Positions 15,213-23,888 are shown, counted from the stretch's first letter. The stretch: DNA of 36,983 nucleotides from Clostridiales bacterium (GCA_004555655.1 SFHJ01000014.1:1-36983); one strand, 5' to 3'. Program-made: numbers and translations. The notes: a model not told the origin generated them from the sequence alone.

Positions 15213-16703
15213 TCACGCCCGCGCGTTTACCGCATGTACAAACCGCGCAAACGCCGCGCGGCCCGCCTGTGTCCGCTTATACACGCCCGCGTGCTCCAAA
15301 ACCTGCGCAAAGACATGTCCCACTTCCTCGCGGAGAATGTCCTCCGCGTTCCCAGCGGTGAATGTGTGGCGCGCTTTGAGCTCCTCCGCCCACGGCGCAT
15401 GTTTTTCCAGCGCCCCGGTGAGCGGCAGGTTTTCCAGAATGGCCGTTCTGAGCCCGGAAAGCTCCTGTTTGAGCCGCGCAGGCAGCACCGCAAGCCCCAT
15501 CACCTCAATCAGGCCGATGTTCTCCTTTTTGATGTGGTGCAGCTCTGCATGCGGGTGGAATACGCCCAGCGGATGCTCGCTTGTCGTGATGTTATTGCGC
15601 AGAACCAGATCAAGCTCATAGTCCTCTCCCCTGCGGCGCGCGATGGGCGTGATGGTGTTGTGCTTGCCGCCGTCCGTTTCGGCATAGATAAAGGCAGCTT
15701 CATCGGTGTAGCTGCGCCAGCAGGTAAGGATTTTATCTGCCAGTTCCGCCAGACGCGCGCGGTCCCTTCCGCGCAGGCGGATCACGCTCATCGGCCACTT
15801 CACGATGCCCGCCGCAACATCCCCGAAGCCCGCGAACAGAATCTCCTGCTCCACGGGCGCTTTTTCCATCGGGAAGCAATAGTGCCCGCCCTGAAAATGC
15901 TCGTGGCTGAGAATCGAGCCGCCCACAATGGGAAGGTCTGCGTTGCTGCCGACAAAATAGTGCGGAAACTGCGTCACAAAGTCGAGGAGCTTCTCAAATG
16001 CGCCGCGATCAATCACCATCGGCACATGCTCGGAATTAAAGACGATGCAGTGCTCGTTGTAGTAGACATACGGGCTATACTGCAAAAACCAGTCCGTACC
16101 CGCAATTTTCACGGGGATGATGCGGTGATTCTGCCGCGCGGGGTGGTTCAACCGTCCGGCATAGCCCTCGTTTTCCGCGCAGAGCTGGCACCTGGGGTAA
16201 CCGGACTGCGGCGCTTTTTTTGCCGCCGCGATGGCACGCGGGTCTTTCTCCGGTTTTGAAAGATTGATCGTGATATCCAGCTCGCCATACTCCGTCGTCG
16301 TCTTCCAGTGCACGTCCTTTTCGACGCGGTAGCGGCGGATATAATTGGTATTCTGGCTGAAATTATAATACCAGCCGGTGGCTTTCTCCGGACTCTCGGC
16401 ATAGAGCGCGGAGAATTTCGCGCGCACCTCGTGCGGCGCAGGTGTAAGTACGCCCATGAGTCTGGTGTCAAACAGGTCGCGGCTTGTGATATCCCCTTCG
16501 CATACGCCGCGCGCGACCGCGTCGTCCACGAGGCCGTTCAAAGTTTCCTCCAGCGAAATATCCAGGGGCGCAGCCGCTGCAAAGCTGTCCAGCTGCATTC
16601 CCTGCAGCAGCTGATTGATGATGTAAACCTCGTCGCACGGCTCAATGAGTTTCTTCTCAAGGCCGTAGTGCACAAGGCAGGCCAGATAAGTATTGATATC
16701 CAT
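15213..16703 (-). CDS. galT: UDP-glucose--hexose-1-phosphate uridylyltransferase
   Basis: A 496-residue cytoplasmic enzyme of the Leloir pathway. It moves UMP from UDP-glucose to galactose-1-phosphate through a uridylyl-histidine intermediate. It is of the long Firmicutes type (GalT2), not the 350-residue E. coli type. The active site is GGSILSHEHFQGGHY, with H267-E268-H269. The segments YVYYNEHCIVFNSEHVPM and LGVFHPHAELHHIKKENIGLIEVMGLAVLP are typical of this class. Its start lies nine bases after the galK stop, with a weak site (GAGAAAGAA) so translation probably depends on coupling to galK. Confidence 0.95.
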   Translation of the reverse strand: MDINTYLACLVHYGLEKKLIEPCDEVYIINQLLQGMQLDSFAAAAPLDISLEETLNGLVDDAVARGVCEGDITSRDLFDTRLMGVLTPAPHEVRAKFSALYAESPEKATGWYYNFSQNTNYIRRYRVEKDVHWKTTTEYGELDITINLSKPEKDPRAIAAAKKAPQSGYPRCQLCAENEGYAGRLNHPARQNHRIIPVKIAGTDWFLQYSPYVYYNEHCIVFNSEHVPMVIDRGAFEKLLDFVTQFPHYFVGSNADLPIVGGSILSHEHFQGGHYCFPMEKAPVEQEILFAGFGDVAAGIVKWPMSVIRLRGRDRARLAELADKILTCWRSYTDEAAFIYAETDGGKHNTITPIARRRGEDYELDLVLRNNITTSEHPLGVFHPHAELHHIKKENIGLIEVMGLAVLPARLKQELSGLRTAILENLPLTGALEKHAPWAEELKARHTFTAGNAEDILREEVGHVFAQVLEHAGVYKRTQAGRAAFARFVHAVNARA

Positions 16704-16712
16704 CGTTCTTTC

Positions 16713-17846
16713 TCACTCCACGCGTATTCCACCTGCCTGCCGGATTGACAGCACATGGCAGCTGCCAGCGCCGAGCACAGCTTCAACGCCTGCCTTGAAG
16801 TTTTCCAGCATATCCGCCGGGACAAACGCCTGCGACGTACCGGCAAAGCCGCCGCCGTGCACGCGGCATGCACCGCGCCCATTCAGCAGCTTTTGGCACA
16901 GCGCCAGCGTCACGCCCATCTCCTGATGCGCCGAAGCGCCCGCAGGCATGATATTCTGCAGGTACATCCACGAGCTTCGCCCGGATTCGTTTACCAGACG
17001 CAGAAATTCTGCGAAATCACCCGTTCGGAGCGCTGCGGCCTGCGCCTGCACGCGCCGGTTTTCTGCAAAGAAGTGCATTGCGCGCAGCACGGCGCGGTCG
17101 CCGCACTGCTTTCTCACCTCGGGCAGGCGCGCATAGAAAGCTTCTTCTGACACATCGCGCAGCACATGTTTGCCGAACACGCGCGCCACCGCGCACATTC
17201 CGGCCGGGATGGCGGCATACTCGTCTGTGAGATCTGCGTGATCCGCGCGCGAGTCGATGATGCAGAGCGCATAGCCGGTCTTCTCAAAGTTAAACGCCAG
17301 CTTCTCGACTACAGGCTCGGCAGGGTCTTTGAAGTCAATGAACACCATGCCGCCCACGCTCGACGCCGTCTGGTCCATCAGACCACAGGGCTTGCCGAAG
17401 TAGACGTTCTCGGCGTACTGGCCGATCTGCGCAATTTCCACGGCGGTGAGCGACTTGCCAAAAAACAGCTCATTGAGAATCGTGCCGATGAGCACCTCGA
17501 ACGCAGCAGAACTCGACAGTCCGCTTCCGGGCAGCACGCTCGAGCGCACCGTCGCGTCAAAGCCCTGCACGTTTGCGCCGCGCCGCACAAATTCCGCCGC
17601 CACACCGCGAATCAGCGCGGCGGTGGTGTTTTTTTCATCCTCATGAACGCGCAGATCGTGCAGATTGATCTCGACCGGCGCGTAGCCCTCAGATGCAACG
17701 CGGATAACGTCCGTGCCGTTTAAGCGCACTTCCGCCGTCGTCTCCAGATTCACCGCTGCGGCCAGCACGCACCCATGCTGGTGGTCGGTATGATTGCCGC
17801 TCAGCTCCGTGCGTCCCGGGGCAGAAAATACAAATCTCGTCTGCAT
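16713..17846 (-). CDS. galK: Galactokinase
   Basis: A 377-residue GHMP kinase that phosphorylates galactose at C1. The galactokinase signature GRTELSGNHTDHQHG is at about 13-27, the ATP loop LPGSGLSSSAAFEV at about 110-123, and the C-terminal GHMP motif HGGGFAGTSQAFV at about 330-342. The start is placed at the ATG before QTRFVFSAPGRTE; an open extension of 36 codons upstream lies in the leader and lacks family sequence. The ribosome site is weak (AAGCGAGAAA), and a GAAA-capped hairpin stands just before it. First gene of galKT. No galE or galM was seen in this window. Confidence 0.95.
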   Translation of the reverse strand: MQTRFVFSAPGRTELSGNHTDHQHGCVLAAAVNLETTAEVRLNGTDVIRVASEGYAPVEINLHDLRVHEDEKNTTAALIRGVAAEFVRRGANVQGFDATVRSSVLPGSGLSSSAAFEVLIGTILNELFFGKSLTAVEIAQIGQYAENVYFGKPCGLMDQTASSVGGMVFIDFKDPAEPVVEKLAFNFEKTGYALCIIDSRADHADLTDEYAAIPAGMCAVARVFGKHVLRDVSEEAFYARLPEVRKQCGDRAVLRAMHFFAENRRVQAQAAALRTGDFAEFLRLVNESGRSSWMYLQNIMPAGASAHQEMGVTLALCQKLLNGRGACRVHGGGFAGTSQAFVPADMLENFKAGVEAVLGAGSCHVLSIRQAGGIRVE

Positions 17847-17862
17847 ATGTTTCTCGCTTTCC

Positions 17863-18029
17863 GGCCGCGTTTCCGCGGCCAATGCGTAATGCCTTCCATG
17901 CAGGGCGCGCCCCGTGCATGCCCCGGCAGATATAACCGCCCGCCTCCTGCACAAAAGAAGCCTGCCGGAAAAGCAGCTGCTCTCGTTCCTCTTACCTGGT
18001 ATTATACAGAAACCGTGCGAAAATGTACA
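17863..18029 (-). promoter_or_regulatory. galK promoter and structured leader
   Basis: On the minus strand TGTACA (18024-18029), 17 bases, then TATAAT (18001-18006) preceded by TG. This gives a leader of about 150 bases. The leader holds a partly symmetrical segment around 17897-17918 (ATGCA to TGCAT) and, just before the ribosome site, a hairpin GGCCGCG-GAAA-CGCGGCC (17863-17880). I recognise no riboswitch. The rest of the gene-free stretch up to 18193 shows nothing. Confidence 0.55.
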
Positions 18030-18193
18030 GCTTTTTCCGGCCGTTCTTCCGGTTTTTGGTGCATGGCTCCGGTGGCATCTGACCGTCAGGACCGCAGATA
18101 TCCCCTTTTCGCCATGGACATGGCGCCGGAAAGCTTCATCTGCAGGCGGGCGCGCAGAAACTGCCGGAAGTCCCTGTCAGAATCAGCGGCCAC

Positions 18194-18231
18194 ACAAAAA
18201 ACAGGCAGAACATACGTCCTGCCTGTTTTTC
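18194..18231 (-). terminator. Terminator of the ABC importer/AroE-like operon
   Basis: The stem AAAAACAGGCAG with CTGCCTGTTTTT and a ten-base loop lies just after the dehydrogenase stop. On the minus strand the right arm ends in six T. The A-run on the other side could make it work in both directions. Confidence 0.85.
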
Positions 18232-18244
18232 CATTTGTATCAGT

Positions 18245-19108
18245 TTACGCCAGCGCTTCTTCCAGCGCCTTGTACATGACGTCCTTGTCGGGCTTGAGAC
18301 CCGTCCACATCTCGATATTGAGCGCAGCCTGATTGATGAGCATTCCCGCGCCGGTGGCGCAGGGAATGCCGCGGCGGCGCAGCTCCTTGATGAGCGCGGT
18401 CTCGGTCGGATTCGGGATGACGTCCTGCACGAACATCGTCGGCAGAATCGAATCCAGATCAATGTTTGGCATGTCGTTCACATTCGGATACAGGCCCACG
18501 GAGGTGGCGTTCACCACGATATCCGTGCCCTCGGGAATGGAGAATTGGCCGTCCCAGTCGATGTAGCGAACCTCCGTCTTCGTGTTCTCGCGCAAAATGG
18601 CCATCAGCGCATCGCCGAGCGCACGGTCCTGCGCGCGGTTGACGATGGTGATATCGGCCACACCGGCCAGACCCATCTCCACGCAGATGGCGCGCGCTGC
18701 GCCGCCCGCTCCAAAGACCACGGCCTTTTTACCCTTCACATCCACGCCGCTCGACGCCAGCGACATCATAAAGCCCTTGCCGTCGGTGTTTTCTCCGAAC
18801 AGCCGGCCGTTGTCGTTGACGATCATATTGACCGCACCGATGAGCTTTGCGCTCTCGGAAATCTCATCGAGATACTGCATGACCTCGATCTTGTGCGGAA
18901 TCGTGCAGTTGATGCCGCGCATCTTGAAGGCCTTAAGGCCGTTGATTGCGTCGCCGAGTTTGTCCTTATCCACATCGAGCGTCAGAAAATGCCACCGCTC
19001 CAGACCAAGCGCCTGAAATGCCGCGTCCTGAATGACCACGCCGGGATTCTCCGCCACGGGCTGGCCAAACACGCCCACCAGATGGTCAAGATAATTCTGT
19101 TCTTTCAT
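18245..19108 (-). CDS. Shikimate/quinate dehydrogenase family protein, atypical substrate site
   Basis: A 287-residue NAD(P)-dependent dehydrogenase of the AroE fold. The catalytic pair is present, K73 (NCTIPHKIEV) and D109 (GENTDGKG), along with N94 (IGAVN) and the nucleotide-binding GAGGAARAI. The region that should read P-I-x-H-S-x-S-P and bind the shikimate carboxylate with two Ser reads instead QPVAENPGVVIQDAAF (about 16-31); both Ser are missing. It therefore belongs to an AroE-like subgroup and may use another ring compound. It is the last gene of the ABC importer operon, 36 bases after a permease, unlike housekeeping aroE, which sits with other aromatic genes. The ATG has GGAG nine bases upstream; a TTG five codons earlier is less likely. 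A catabolic role with the importer is inferred. Confidence 0.85.
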   Translation of the reverse strand: MKEQNYLDHLVGVFGQPVAENPGVVIQDAAFQALGLERWHFLTLDVDKDKLGDAINGLKAFKMRGINCTIPHKIEVMQYLDEISESAKLIGAVNMIVNDNGRLFGENTDGKGFMMSLASSGVDVKGKKAVVFGAGGAARAICVEMGLAGVADITIVNRAQDRALGDALMAILRENTKTEVRYIDWDGQFSIPEGTDIVVNATSVGLYPNVNDMPNIDLDSILPTMFVQDVIPNPTETALIKELRRRGIPCATGAGMLINQAALNIEMWTGLKPDKDVMYKALEEALA

Positions 19109-19144
19109 TGAAGTCCACTCCAATCACGTTTTTGATAGGAACAA

Positions 19145-20113
19145 TCAGACGCGCTCGCGCTTGCGCTTTCTCGAATAGCAGTCGGCGCCGATGATGGCCA
19201 CAATCAGGAGGCCCTCGACCAGCTTCTGCCAGAAACCGTCGACCTTCATCGTGTTCATGCAGTTGCTGAGCAGCTGGATGACAAAGATGCCAAGGAAGCT
19301 CTCCAGCATGCCGCCCTGGCCGCCGGCAAACGAGGTGCCGCCGATGACGACGCCGCAGTTGACCATCATGCCGGTGGTATCGCCGTAGACGGAGTTGCCG
19401 GTGTTCATTCTGGACGACAGCAGCACACCCGCAAGCGTGGCAGTGACGCCGCTGATGATGAAAGCGGTCCACTTGATGGGGACGACCTTGATGCCGGAGT
19501 ATTTGGCGACCTCATAGTTGCCGCCGATGGCATAGCAGTTACGGCCAAAGCTCGTAAAGCGGAGCAGGCAGAAGAACAGCACAAACAGCACAATCATATA
19601 CACGACCAGCAGCGGAATGGAGCCGAACAGCTTGCCGTTGGAAATCTTCATGAACGCCGGGACAGTACTCGTCAGCGGATGTGCGTTCGTGAGCTGCTGG
19701 CACACGCCCTTGAGCAGCATGCCCATGCCGAGGGTGATGATAAAGGGCTCCGTTTTCTGGTGCACGACCAGAAAACCGTTGACAAAGCCGACCAGCGCGC
19801 CGCAGGCCAGCGCCACCAGCGTGGCGAGCCAGATGGGCCAGCCGGCGTTGATGAGAAGAACGGTGACGATACCGCCAAGGCACAGCGTGCCGCCAACGGA
19901 CAGGTCGCAGCCGCCGCAGATGACGGCGACGGTGACGCCAAAGGCCACGATCTCAAGGATCGCTGCCGAGCGGAGCATCTCCATCCAGTTGCTGGAGCTG
20001 TAGAACATGGCGCGCGTCTGCGGCATCAGCATCAGAAGCAGCAGCGCAAGGATCGCCAGAACTGCCTTCTGCTTGGAAATGACTTTCCAGATCTTTGATA
20101 ATGCAGTTTTCAT
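19145..20113 (-). CDS. Sugar-type ABC transporter permease (RbsC-like), second copy
   Basis: A 322-residue inner-membrane protein of the BPD_transp_2 family with eight to ten helices. The family blocks VAFGVTVAVICGGCDLSVGG, FVNGFLVVHQKTEPFIITLGM, YAIGGNYEVAKYSGIKV and CGVVIGGTSFAGGQGG are clear. GGGAGGG precedes the ATG. It is only 14 bases from the other permease, so the transporter is probably a heterodimer rather than the homodimer of RbsC systems. The tail KRKRERV is strongly basic and cytoplasmic. Confidence 0.93.
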   Translation of the reverse strand: MKTALSKIWKVISKQKAVLAILALLLLMLMPQTRAMFYSSSNWMEMLRSAAILEIVAFGVTVAVICGGCDLSVGGTLCLGGIVTVLLINAGWPIWLATLVALACGALVGFVNGFLVVHQKTEPFIITLGMGMLLKGVCQQLTNAHPLTSTVPAFMKISNGKLFGSIPLLVVYMIVLFVLFFCLLRFTSFGRNCYAIGGNYEVAKYSGIKVVPIKWTAFIISGVTATLAGVLLSSRMNTGNSVYGDTTGMMVNCGVVIGGTSFAGGQGGMLESFLGIFVIQLLSNCMNTMKVDGFWQKLVEGLLIVAIIGADCYSRKRKRERV

Positions 20114-20127
20114 TTGGCAGCCCTCCC

Positions 20128-21093
20128 TTACAGTTCCTTGCGGTTGTCAAGCCAGATGGCTACAACCAATACGGCGCCGCGCATGACCGTCTGCATATAG
20201 GTGGACAGGCCCAGCATATTCATGCAGTTGCCCAGCAGCGTGATGAGTACGACGCCCAGCATGGTGCGCAGGACGCTGCCCTTGCCGCCTTTGAGCGTGG
20301 TACCGCCGACAACCACGCAGAGGATTGCGTTGGTCTCGTAGCCGGTGCCGCAGGAGGCGGTGGCGGTGGTGACACGCGATACCAGAGAAATGGCGCCCAG
20401 CGCGGACATGACGCCGCTGATGGTGTAGACCATGCGCATGCTGCGCTTGACGTTGAAGCCGCACAGATATGCCGCATCCTTGTTGCCGCCCATCAGGCTG
20501 ATGGCGCGGCCGGCCAGCGTCTTGGTGTGGAACAGGTGCATAATCACGAGCAGCACCACGAAAACGATCAGCACAACGGGAATGATGCCGACGGTGCCGG
20601 AACCCAGCGCGTTAAAGATGGTGATGGGCTTGGTGCAGCGGGCAATGCGAAGTGTCTCGGCGTTGGTGAAGATCAGACCGATGGCCATGTACACCGAGCT
20701 CATGCCGTAGGTAATGAACAGCACCTCCGCCTGCGTCATCGCGCCGCAGGTGGTAAGCACCGTGCCGGTGATATAGCCCAGAAGCGCGCCGAGCAGGATG
20801 CCGACCAGAATCGCGCCCACCTGGCCCAGCGGATCAATCAGGCTGACGGTGACGACTGCCACGAGCGAGATCATGCCGACGACCGAAAGGTCGATAAAGC
20901 CGCCGATGATGACGAAGGTCATGCCCAGCGCGATAAACGGCAGCGGCCAGAGCTGGCGCATAACGTTGGTCAGGTTGGCCGCGCCCAAAAACTTGGGCTG
21001 GAGAATGGCCGTGACCATGATCAGAACCACGATGCCGCAGAGCACCAGATTCTGCTTCAGGAAGGTTGCAGCTGCGCTGCTTTTTGTTTTCAT
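20128..21093 (-). CDS. Sugar-type ABC transporter permease (RbsC-like), first copy
   Basis: A 321-residue inner-membrane protein of the same family. Visible blocks are ALGMTFVIIGGFIDLSVVG, MGGNKDAAYLCGFNVKRSMRM and AILCVVVGGTTLKGGKG. It diverges enough from its partner to suggest an old duplication with distinct roles. The ATG has GGGGAGGAAAC upstream; a longer frame reaching into the ATPase gene is rejected. It sits 19 bases after the ATPase stop. Confidence 0.93.
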   Translation of the reverse strand: MKTKSSAAATFLKQNLVLCGIVVLIMVTAILQPKFLGAANLTNVMRQLWPLPFIALGMTFVIIGGFIDLSVVGMISLVAVVTVSLIDPLGQVGAILVGILLGALLGYITGTVLTTCGAMTQAEVLFITYGMSSVYMAIGLIFTNAETLRIARCTKPITIFNALGSGTVGIIPVVLIVFVVLLVIMHLFHTKTLAGRAISLMGGNKDAAYLCGFNVKRSMRMVYTISGVMSALGAISLVSRVTTATASCGTGYETNAILCVVVGGTTLKGGKGSVLRTMLGVVLITLLGNCMNMLGLSTYMQTVMRGAVLVVAIWLDNRKEL

Positions 21094-21112
21094 TGTTCTG
21101 TTTCCTCCCCTC

Positions 21113-22591
21113 TCACCCGATGGCCTTGTCCATGATCTCTTCGGCGGTGGCATGCTCCGGCTCAAATTCGCCGGTGATGCGGCCGTCGCAGATGGTCAGG
21201 ACGCGGTTGCTCATGTTGAGAACCTCAGGCAGCTCCGAGGATATCATGATAATGGCGCCGCCTTCCTCCACGATCTTGTTCATCAGCACATAGATCTCGT
21301 ATTTGGCGCCGACGTCAATGCCGCGGGTCGGCTCGTCGAGGATCAGGATCTTGGGGCCCAGCTCAAGCCAGCGGCCCACAATGCACTTCTGCTGGTTGCC
21401 GCCGGAAAGGCTGACCACCTTGGTCGCGGCCGACGGCGTCTTGACGGCCAGAGCGTCAATCTGCCGCTGGGCGATATCCTTCTCCGCGCTGCGGTTCAAA
21501 ATGCCCATATGCGTCAGCCGGTCGAGCGAGGCCATGGTGATGTTGCTCTCGACCGAGAACGGCAGAATCAGGCCCTCGCGCTTGCGGTCTTCCGGCACAA
21601 GCGCCATGCCGGCGTTCTTGGCCTGTTTGGGGTTGCGGATCTTCACGGGCTTTCCCCCGAGCGTGATCTGATGGCCGCGGACCTTGTCCGCGCCGTAGAG
21701 CGCGCGGATGATCTCGGTACGGCCCGCGCCGACCAGGCCCACGAGGCCGAGGATCTCACCCTTGTGCAGGGTGAAATTGATGTCATGAAGCTTATGCGTG
21801 TTGAGATTGCGCACCTCGAGCAGCGGCTCGCCGACAAAATGCGCACGCGGCGGATACTCGTTTTCAATGGTACGGCCGACCATCTTGGCGATCATATCCG
21901 CACGGGTCAGCTCACCGACAGGCTTGGTGTCGATGACGTGTCCGTCACGCATGATGGTAACGATGTCGCAGTATTCAAAAATCTCATCGAGCTTGTGGCT
22001 GATATAAATGATGGAGATGCCCTTGCTGCGGAGCTGGTTGATGATCTCACCGAGTTTTTTCAGCTCTTCCGACGTCAGAGAGCTGCTGGGCTCGTCCATA
22101 ATAATCAGTTTGGAATCAAAGGACAGCGCCTTGGTAATCTCGACCATCTGCATCTCAGACGCGCTGAGATCGCCCACCATGGAATAGGTGCTGATGGTGC
22201 TGCCGATGCTGTCCAGAAGCTCCCGGGCCTTCTTGTGCGTGCCGCGCATGCCGCCGTTTTCATGGAAGCGGCCCAGGAAGATGTTTTCGCCGACGGTCAT
22301 GGTGTTGACCAGATTGAACTCCTGATAGATGATACTCAGGCCACGGCGAAGCGCCTGAATGGGCGTGGTTTTTTCAACCGTTTCGCCGTTAAAAATAACA
22401 GTGCCAGCGTCCTTTTCATAGACGCCGGACAGAATTTTCATGAGCGTGGATTTCCCCGCGCCGTTTTCGCCCACGATGCCGTATACGACGCCGTAGGGAA
22501 TGGACATGGACACATGGTCCAGGGCGGTGACGCCCGGAAAGTATTTGCAAACGTCTTTTACTTCAAGAATGTACTCTGCTGCCTTATCCAA
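21113..22591 (-). CDS. Sugar-type ABC transporter ATP-binding protein (RbsA-like, two ATPase domains)
   Basis: A 492-residue protein with two ABC domains. The first has Walker A GENGAGKSTLMKIL, a degenerate signature LSASEMQMVEITKA and Walker B LIIMDEPSSSL. The second has an altered P-loop, GLVGAGRTEIIRALYG (R for the usual K), with signature LSGGNQQKCIVGRW and Walker B ILILDEPTRGID. This asymmetry is normal for RbsA/XylG/MglA proteins. The start is TTG, with GGGGAGG nine bases upstream; no nearer ATG leaves the first domain intact. It powers the two permeases encoded after it. Confidence 0.93.
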   Translation of the reverse strand: MDKAAEYILEVKDVCKYFPGVTALDHVSMSIPYGVVYGIVGENGAGKSTLMKILSGVYEKDAGTVIFNGETVEKTTPIQALRRGLSIIYQEFNLVNTMTVGENIFLGRFHENGGMRGTHKKARELLDSIGSTISTYSMVGDLSASEMQMVEITKALSFDSKLIIMDEPSSSLTSEELKKLGEIINQLRSKGISIIYISHKLDEIFEYCDIVTIMRDGHVIDTKPVGELTRADMIAKMVGRTIENEYPPRAHFVGEPLLEVRNLNTHKLHDINFTLHKGEILGLVGLVGAGRTEIIRALYGADKVRGHQITLGGKPVKIRNPKQAKNAGMALVPEDRKREGLILPFSVESNITMASLDRLTHMGILNRSAEKDIAQRQIDALAVKTPSAATKVVSLSGGNQQKCIVGRWLELGPKILILDEPTRGIDVGAKYEIYVLMNKIVEEGGAIIMISSELPEVLNMSNRVLTICDGRITGEFEPEHATAEEIMDKAIG

Positions 22592-22626
22592 CCTCTTTGC
22601 CTCCCCCAGTCATGACTTCTAAGACC

Positions 22627-22656
22627 AGCTTGCTCCGGCAAAAGCCGGAGCAAGCT
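22627..22656 (-). promoter_or_regulatory. Intercistronic stem-loop between binding-protein and ATPase genes
   Basis: A perfect 13-base stem (AGCTTGCTCCGGC and complement) with a four-base loop and no T-run. Such hairpins after the binding-protein gene protect its mRNA from decay and raise its level above the membrane genes. It lies 36 bases upstream of the ATPase TTG. Confidence 0.6.
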
Positions 22657-22684
22657 GTGCAGGATAACAGATGCTTTCAGTTTC

Positions 22685-22852
22685 TAAGGCAACACCGCGC
22701 AATTGCGTCTGCGGTCTTCGACGGATCTTTTGTCCCAATACTGCCGTTTGAAAAACTTGAAATACATCCAGTATTCCTGTGTTTTTCAAACGTTGTCTTG
22801 TGCCAAAATATTTCGCCGAATTCTCTTGCCGAATTGTGCGGTGATGCCCTAA
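22685..22852. repeat. AAGGCA repeat, full-length copy
   Basis: An element of about 167 bases with imperfect terminal inverted repeats: TAAGGCAACACCGCGCAATT on the left and, read inverted, TAGGGCATCACCGCACAATT on the right. An internal inverted repeat, CGTTTGAAAAAC or near variants, flanks the centre. TA borders both ends, which would suit a TA target duplication. It lies inside the ABC operon, eight bases after the stop of the binding-protein gene, opposite in orientation to the copy at the right edge and differing from it at about eight positions by eye. Confidence 0.85.
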
Positions 22853-22859
22853 ACTCAGA

Positions 22860-23888
22860 TTACCATTCGGGATAGGGGAAATTGTCGATGGTATCAGCCG
22901 TCACGATGTCCAGCGCGGTCCAGACAACGTCCGGGCACTCCTCACCGTTCATGATCTTGGTGATGCAGTCGAACGCGTCCTGGGTCATCTGCGAGAAGGA
23001 CTGGCCGATGCACAGGGCCTGCGTGCCCTCTTTGACCTGGTCGTAACCGACGGAGCAGCCGTCAACGCCGATGACGTACACGTCGTTCATACCAGCGTTC
23101 TTCAGAGCCTCGATGCAGCCCGTAGCGCCGACATCCCAGTGGCAGTACAGAGCGTCGATCTCATCGCCGTACTTGACGATGAAGTCCTCGGTGATAGCCA
23201 GAGCGTCCTCGCTGGCCCAGGCTTCGCAGTCGACGGAGTCAAGCAGGTTGATGTTGGAGCCTTCGATGGTCTTGACAAAGCCGTCATGACGCTTGATCTG
23301 TGCGCTGTGGCCGGACTGGCCGCCGACTTCGACAACATTGCAGCCGTCGGGGAAGGCTTCCATCAGCGTCTGGGCAGCAACCTCGCCGGCCATGACGTCG
23401 TCGGTGCCGCACATGAAGTCACGGTACTCGGTAAAGCCTTCGGGCAGCTCAGAGGAATACATGCCAACGATGACGCCGGCTTCCTGTGCTTCCATCAGCG
23501 ACGGGATGATCGCGCTGGGGTCGGTGGGGTTGATGCAGATGGCGGTGTAACCCTGCGCGATGCAGGTACCGATGGCGGCAACGCCGTTCTGAGCGTCATA
23601 GTCCTCGTCGAACACGGTCACGGTGAAGCCGTAATCGCTGGCGTACTTCTGGAACTGCGTCCAGGCATAGGCCTGAGAGGCGTTGGACAGGGACTGGGTG
23701 ATGAACGCAACCTTGATCTCGCCGTCAGCGGCGGGTGTCTCGGCAGCGGGCTCTTCCGCGGCGGGCTCCTCGGTCTTGGCGGGTTCTTCCGCCTTGGCGG
23801 GCTCTTCGGTCTTGGTCTCGCTGGAAGCGCAGGCAACCAGAGCGAACACCATGATCAGAGCCAGAAGCAGAGCGATCAGTTTTTTCAT
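22860..23888 (-). CDS. Sugar-type ABC transporter substrate-binding lipoprotein
   Basis: A 342-residue secreted receptor. Residues 1-20 are a lipoprotein signal with a lipobox ALVAC and lipid-anchored C20. Residues about 24-55 are an acidic, Pro/Glu/Ala-rich tether with EEPA repeats. The rest is a periplasmic-binding fold of the ribose/galactose type (Peripla_BP_4): IKVAFITQSLSNASQAYAWTQF, INPTDPSAIIPSLMEAQEAG and YVIGVDG. The ligand is not identifiable from motifs. AGGAGG precedes the ATG. First gene of the importer operon, followed by a repeat and a stabilising hairpin. Confidence 0.93.
   Translation of the reverse strand: MKKLIALLLALIMVFALVACASSETKTEEPAKAEEPAKTEEPAAEEPAAETPAADGEIKVAFITQSLSNASQAYAWTQFQKYASDYGFTVTVFDEDYDAQNGVAAIGTCIAQGYTAICINPTDPSAIIPSLMEAQEAGVIVGMYSSELPEGFTEYRDFMCGTDDVMAGEVAAQTLMEAFPDGCNVVEVGGQSGHSAQIKRHDGFVKTIEGSNINLLDSVDCEAWASEDALAITEDFIVKYGDEIDALYCHWDVGATGCIEALKNAGMNDVYVIGVDGCSVGYDQVKEGTQALCIGQSFSQMTQDAFDCITKIMNGEECPDVVWTALDIVTADTIDNFPYPEW

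Noticed and set aside
18245..19108. Naming the dehydrogenase aroE
   Set aside because: The carboxylate-binding Ser-x-Ser motif is absent and the gene lies in a transport operon, so the biosynthetic name would mislead.
20798..22615. Long plus-strand frames (605 codons, and 346 codons from 20095) opposite the ABC permease and ATPase genes
   Set aside because: Antisense shadows of clear RbsA/RbsC genes, with no family motifs of their own.
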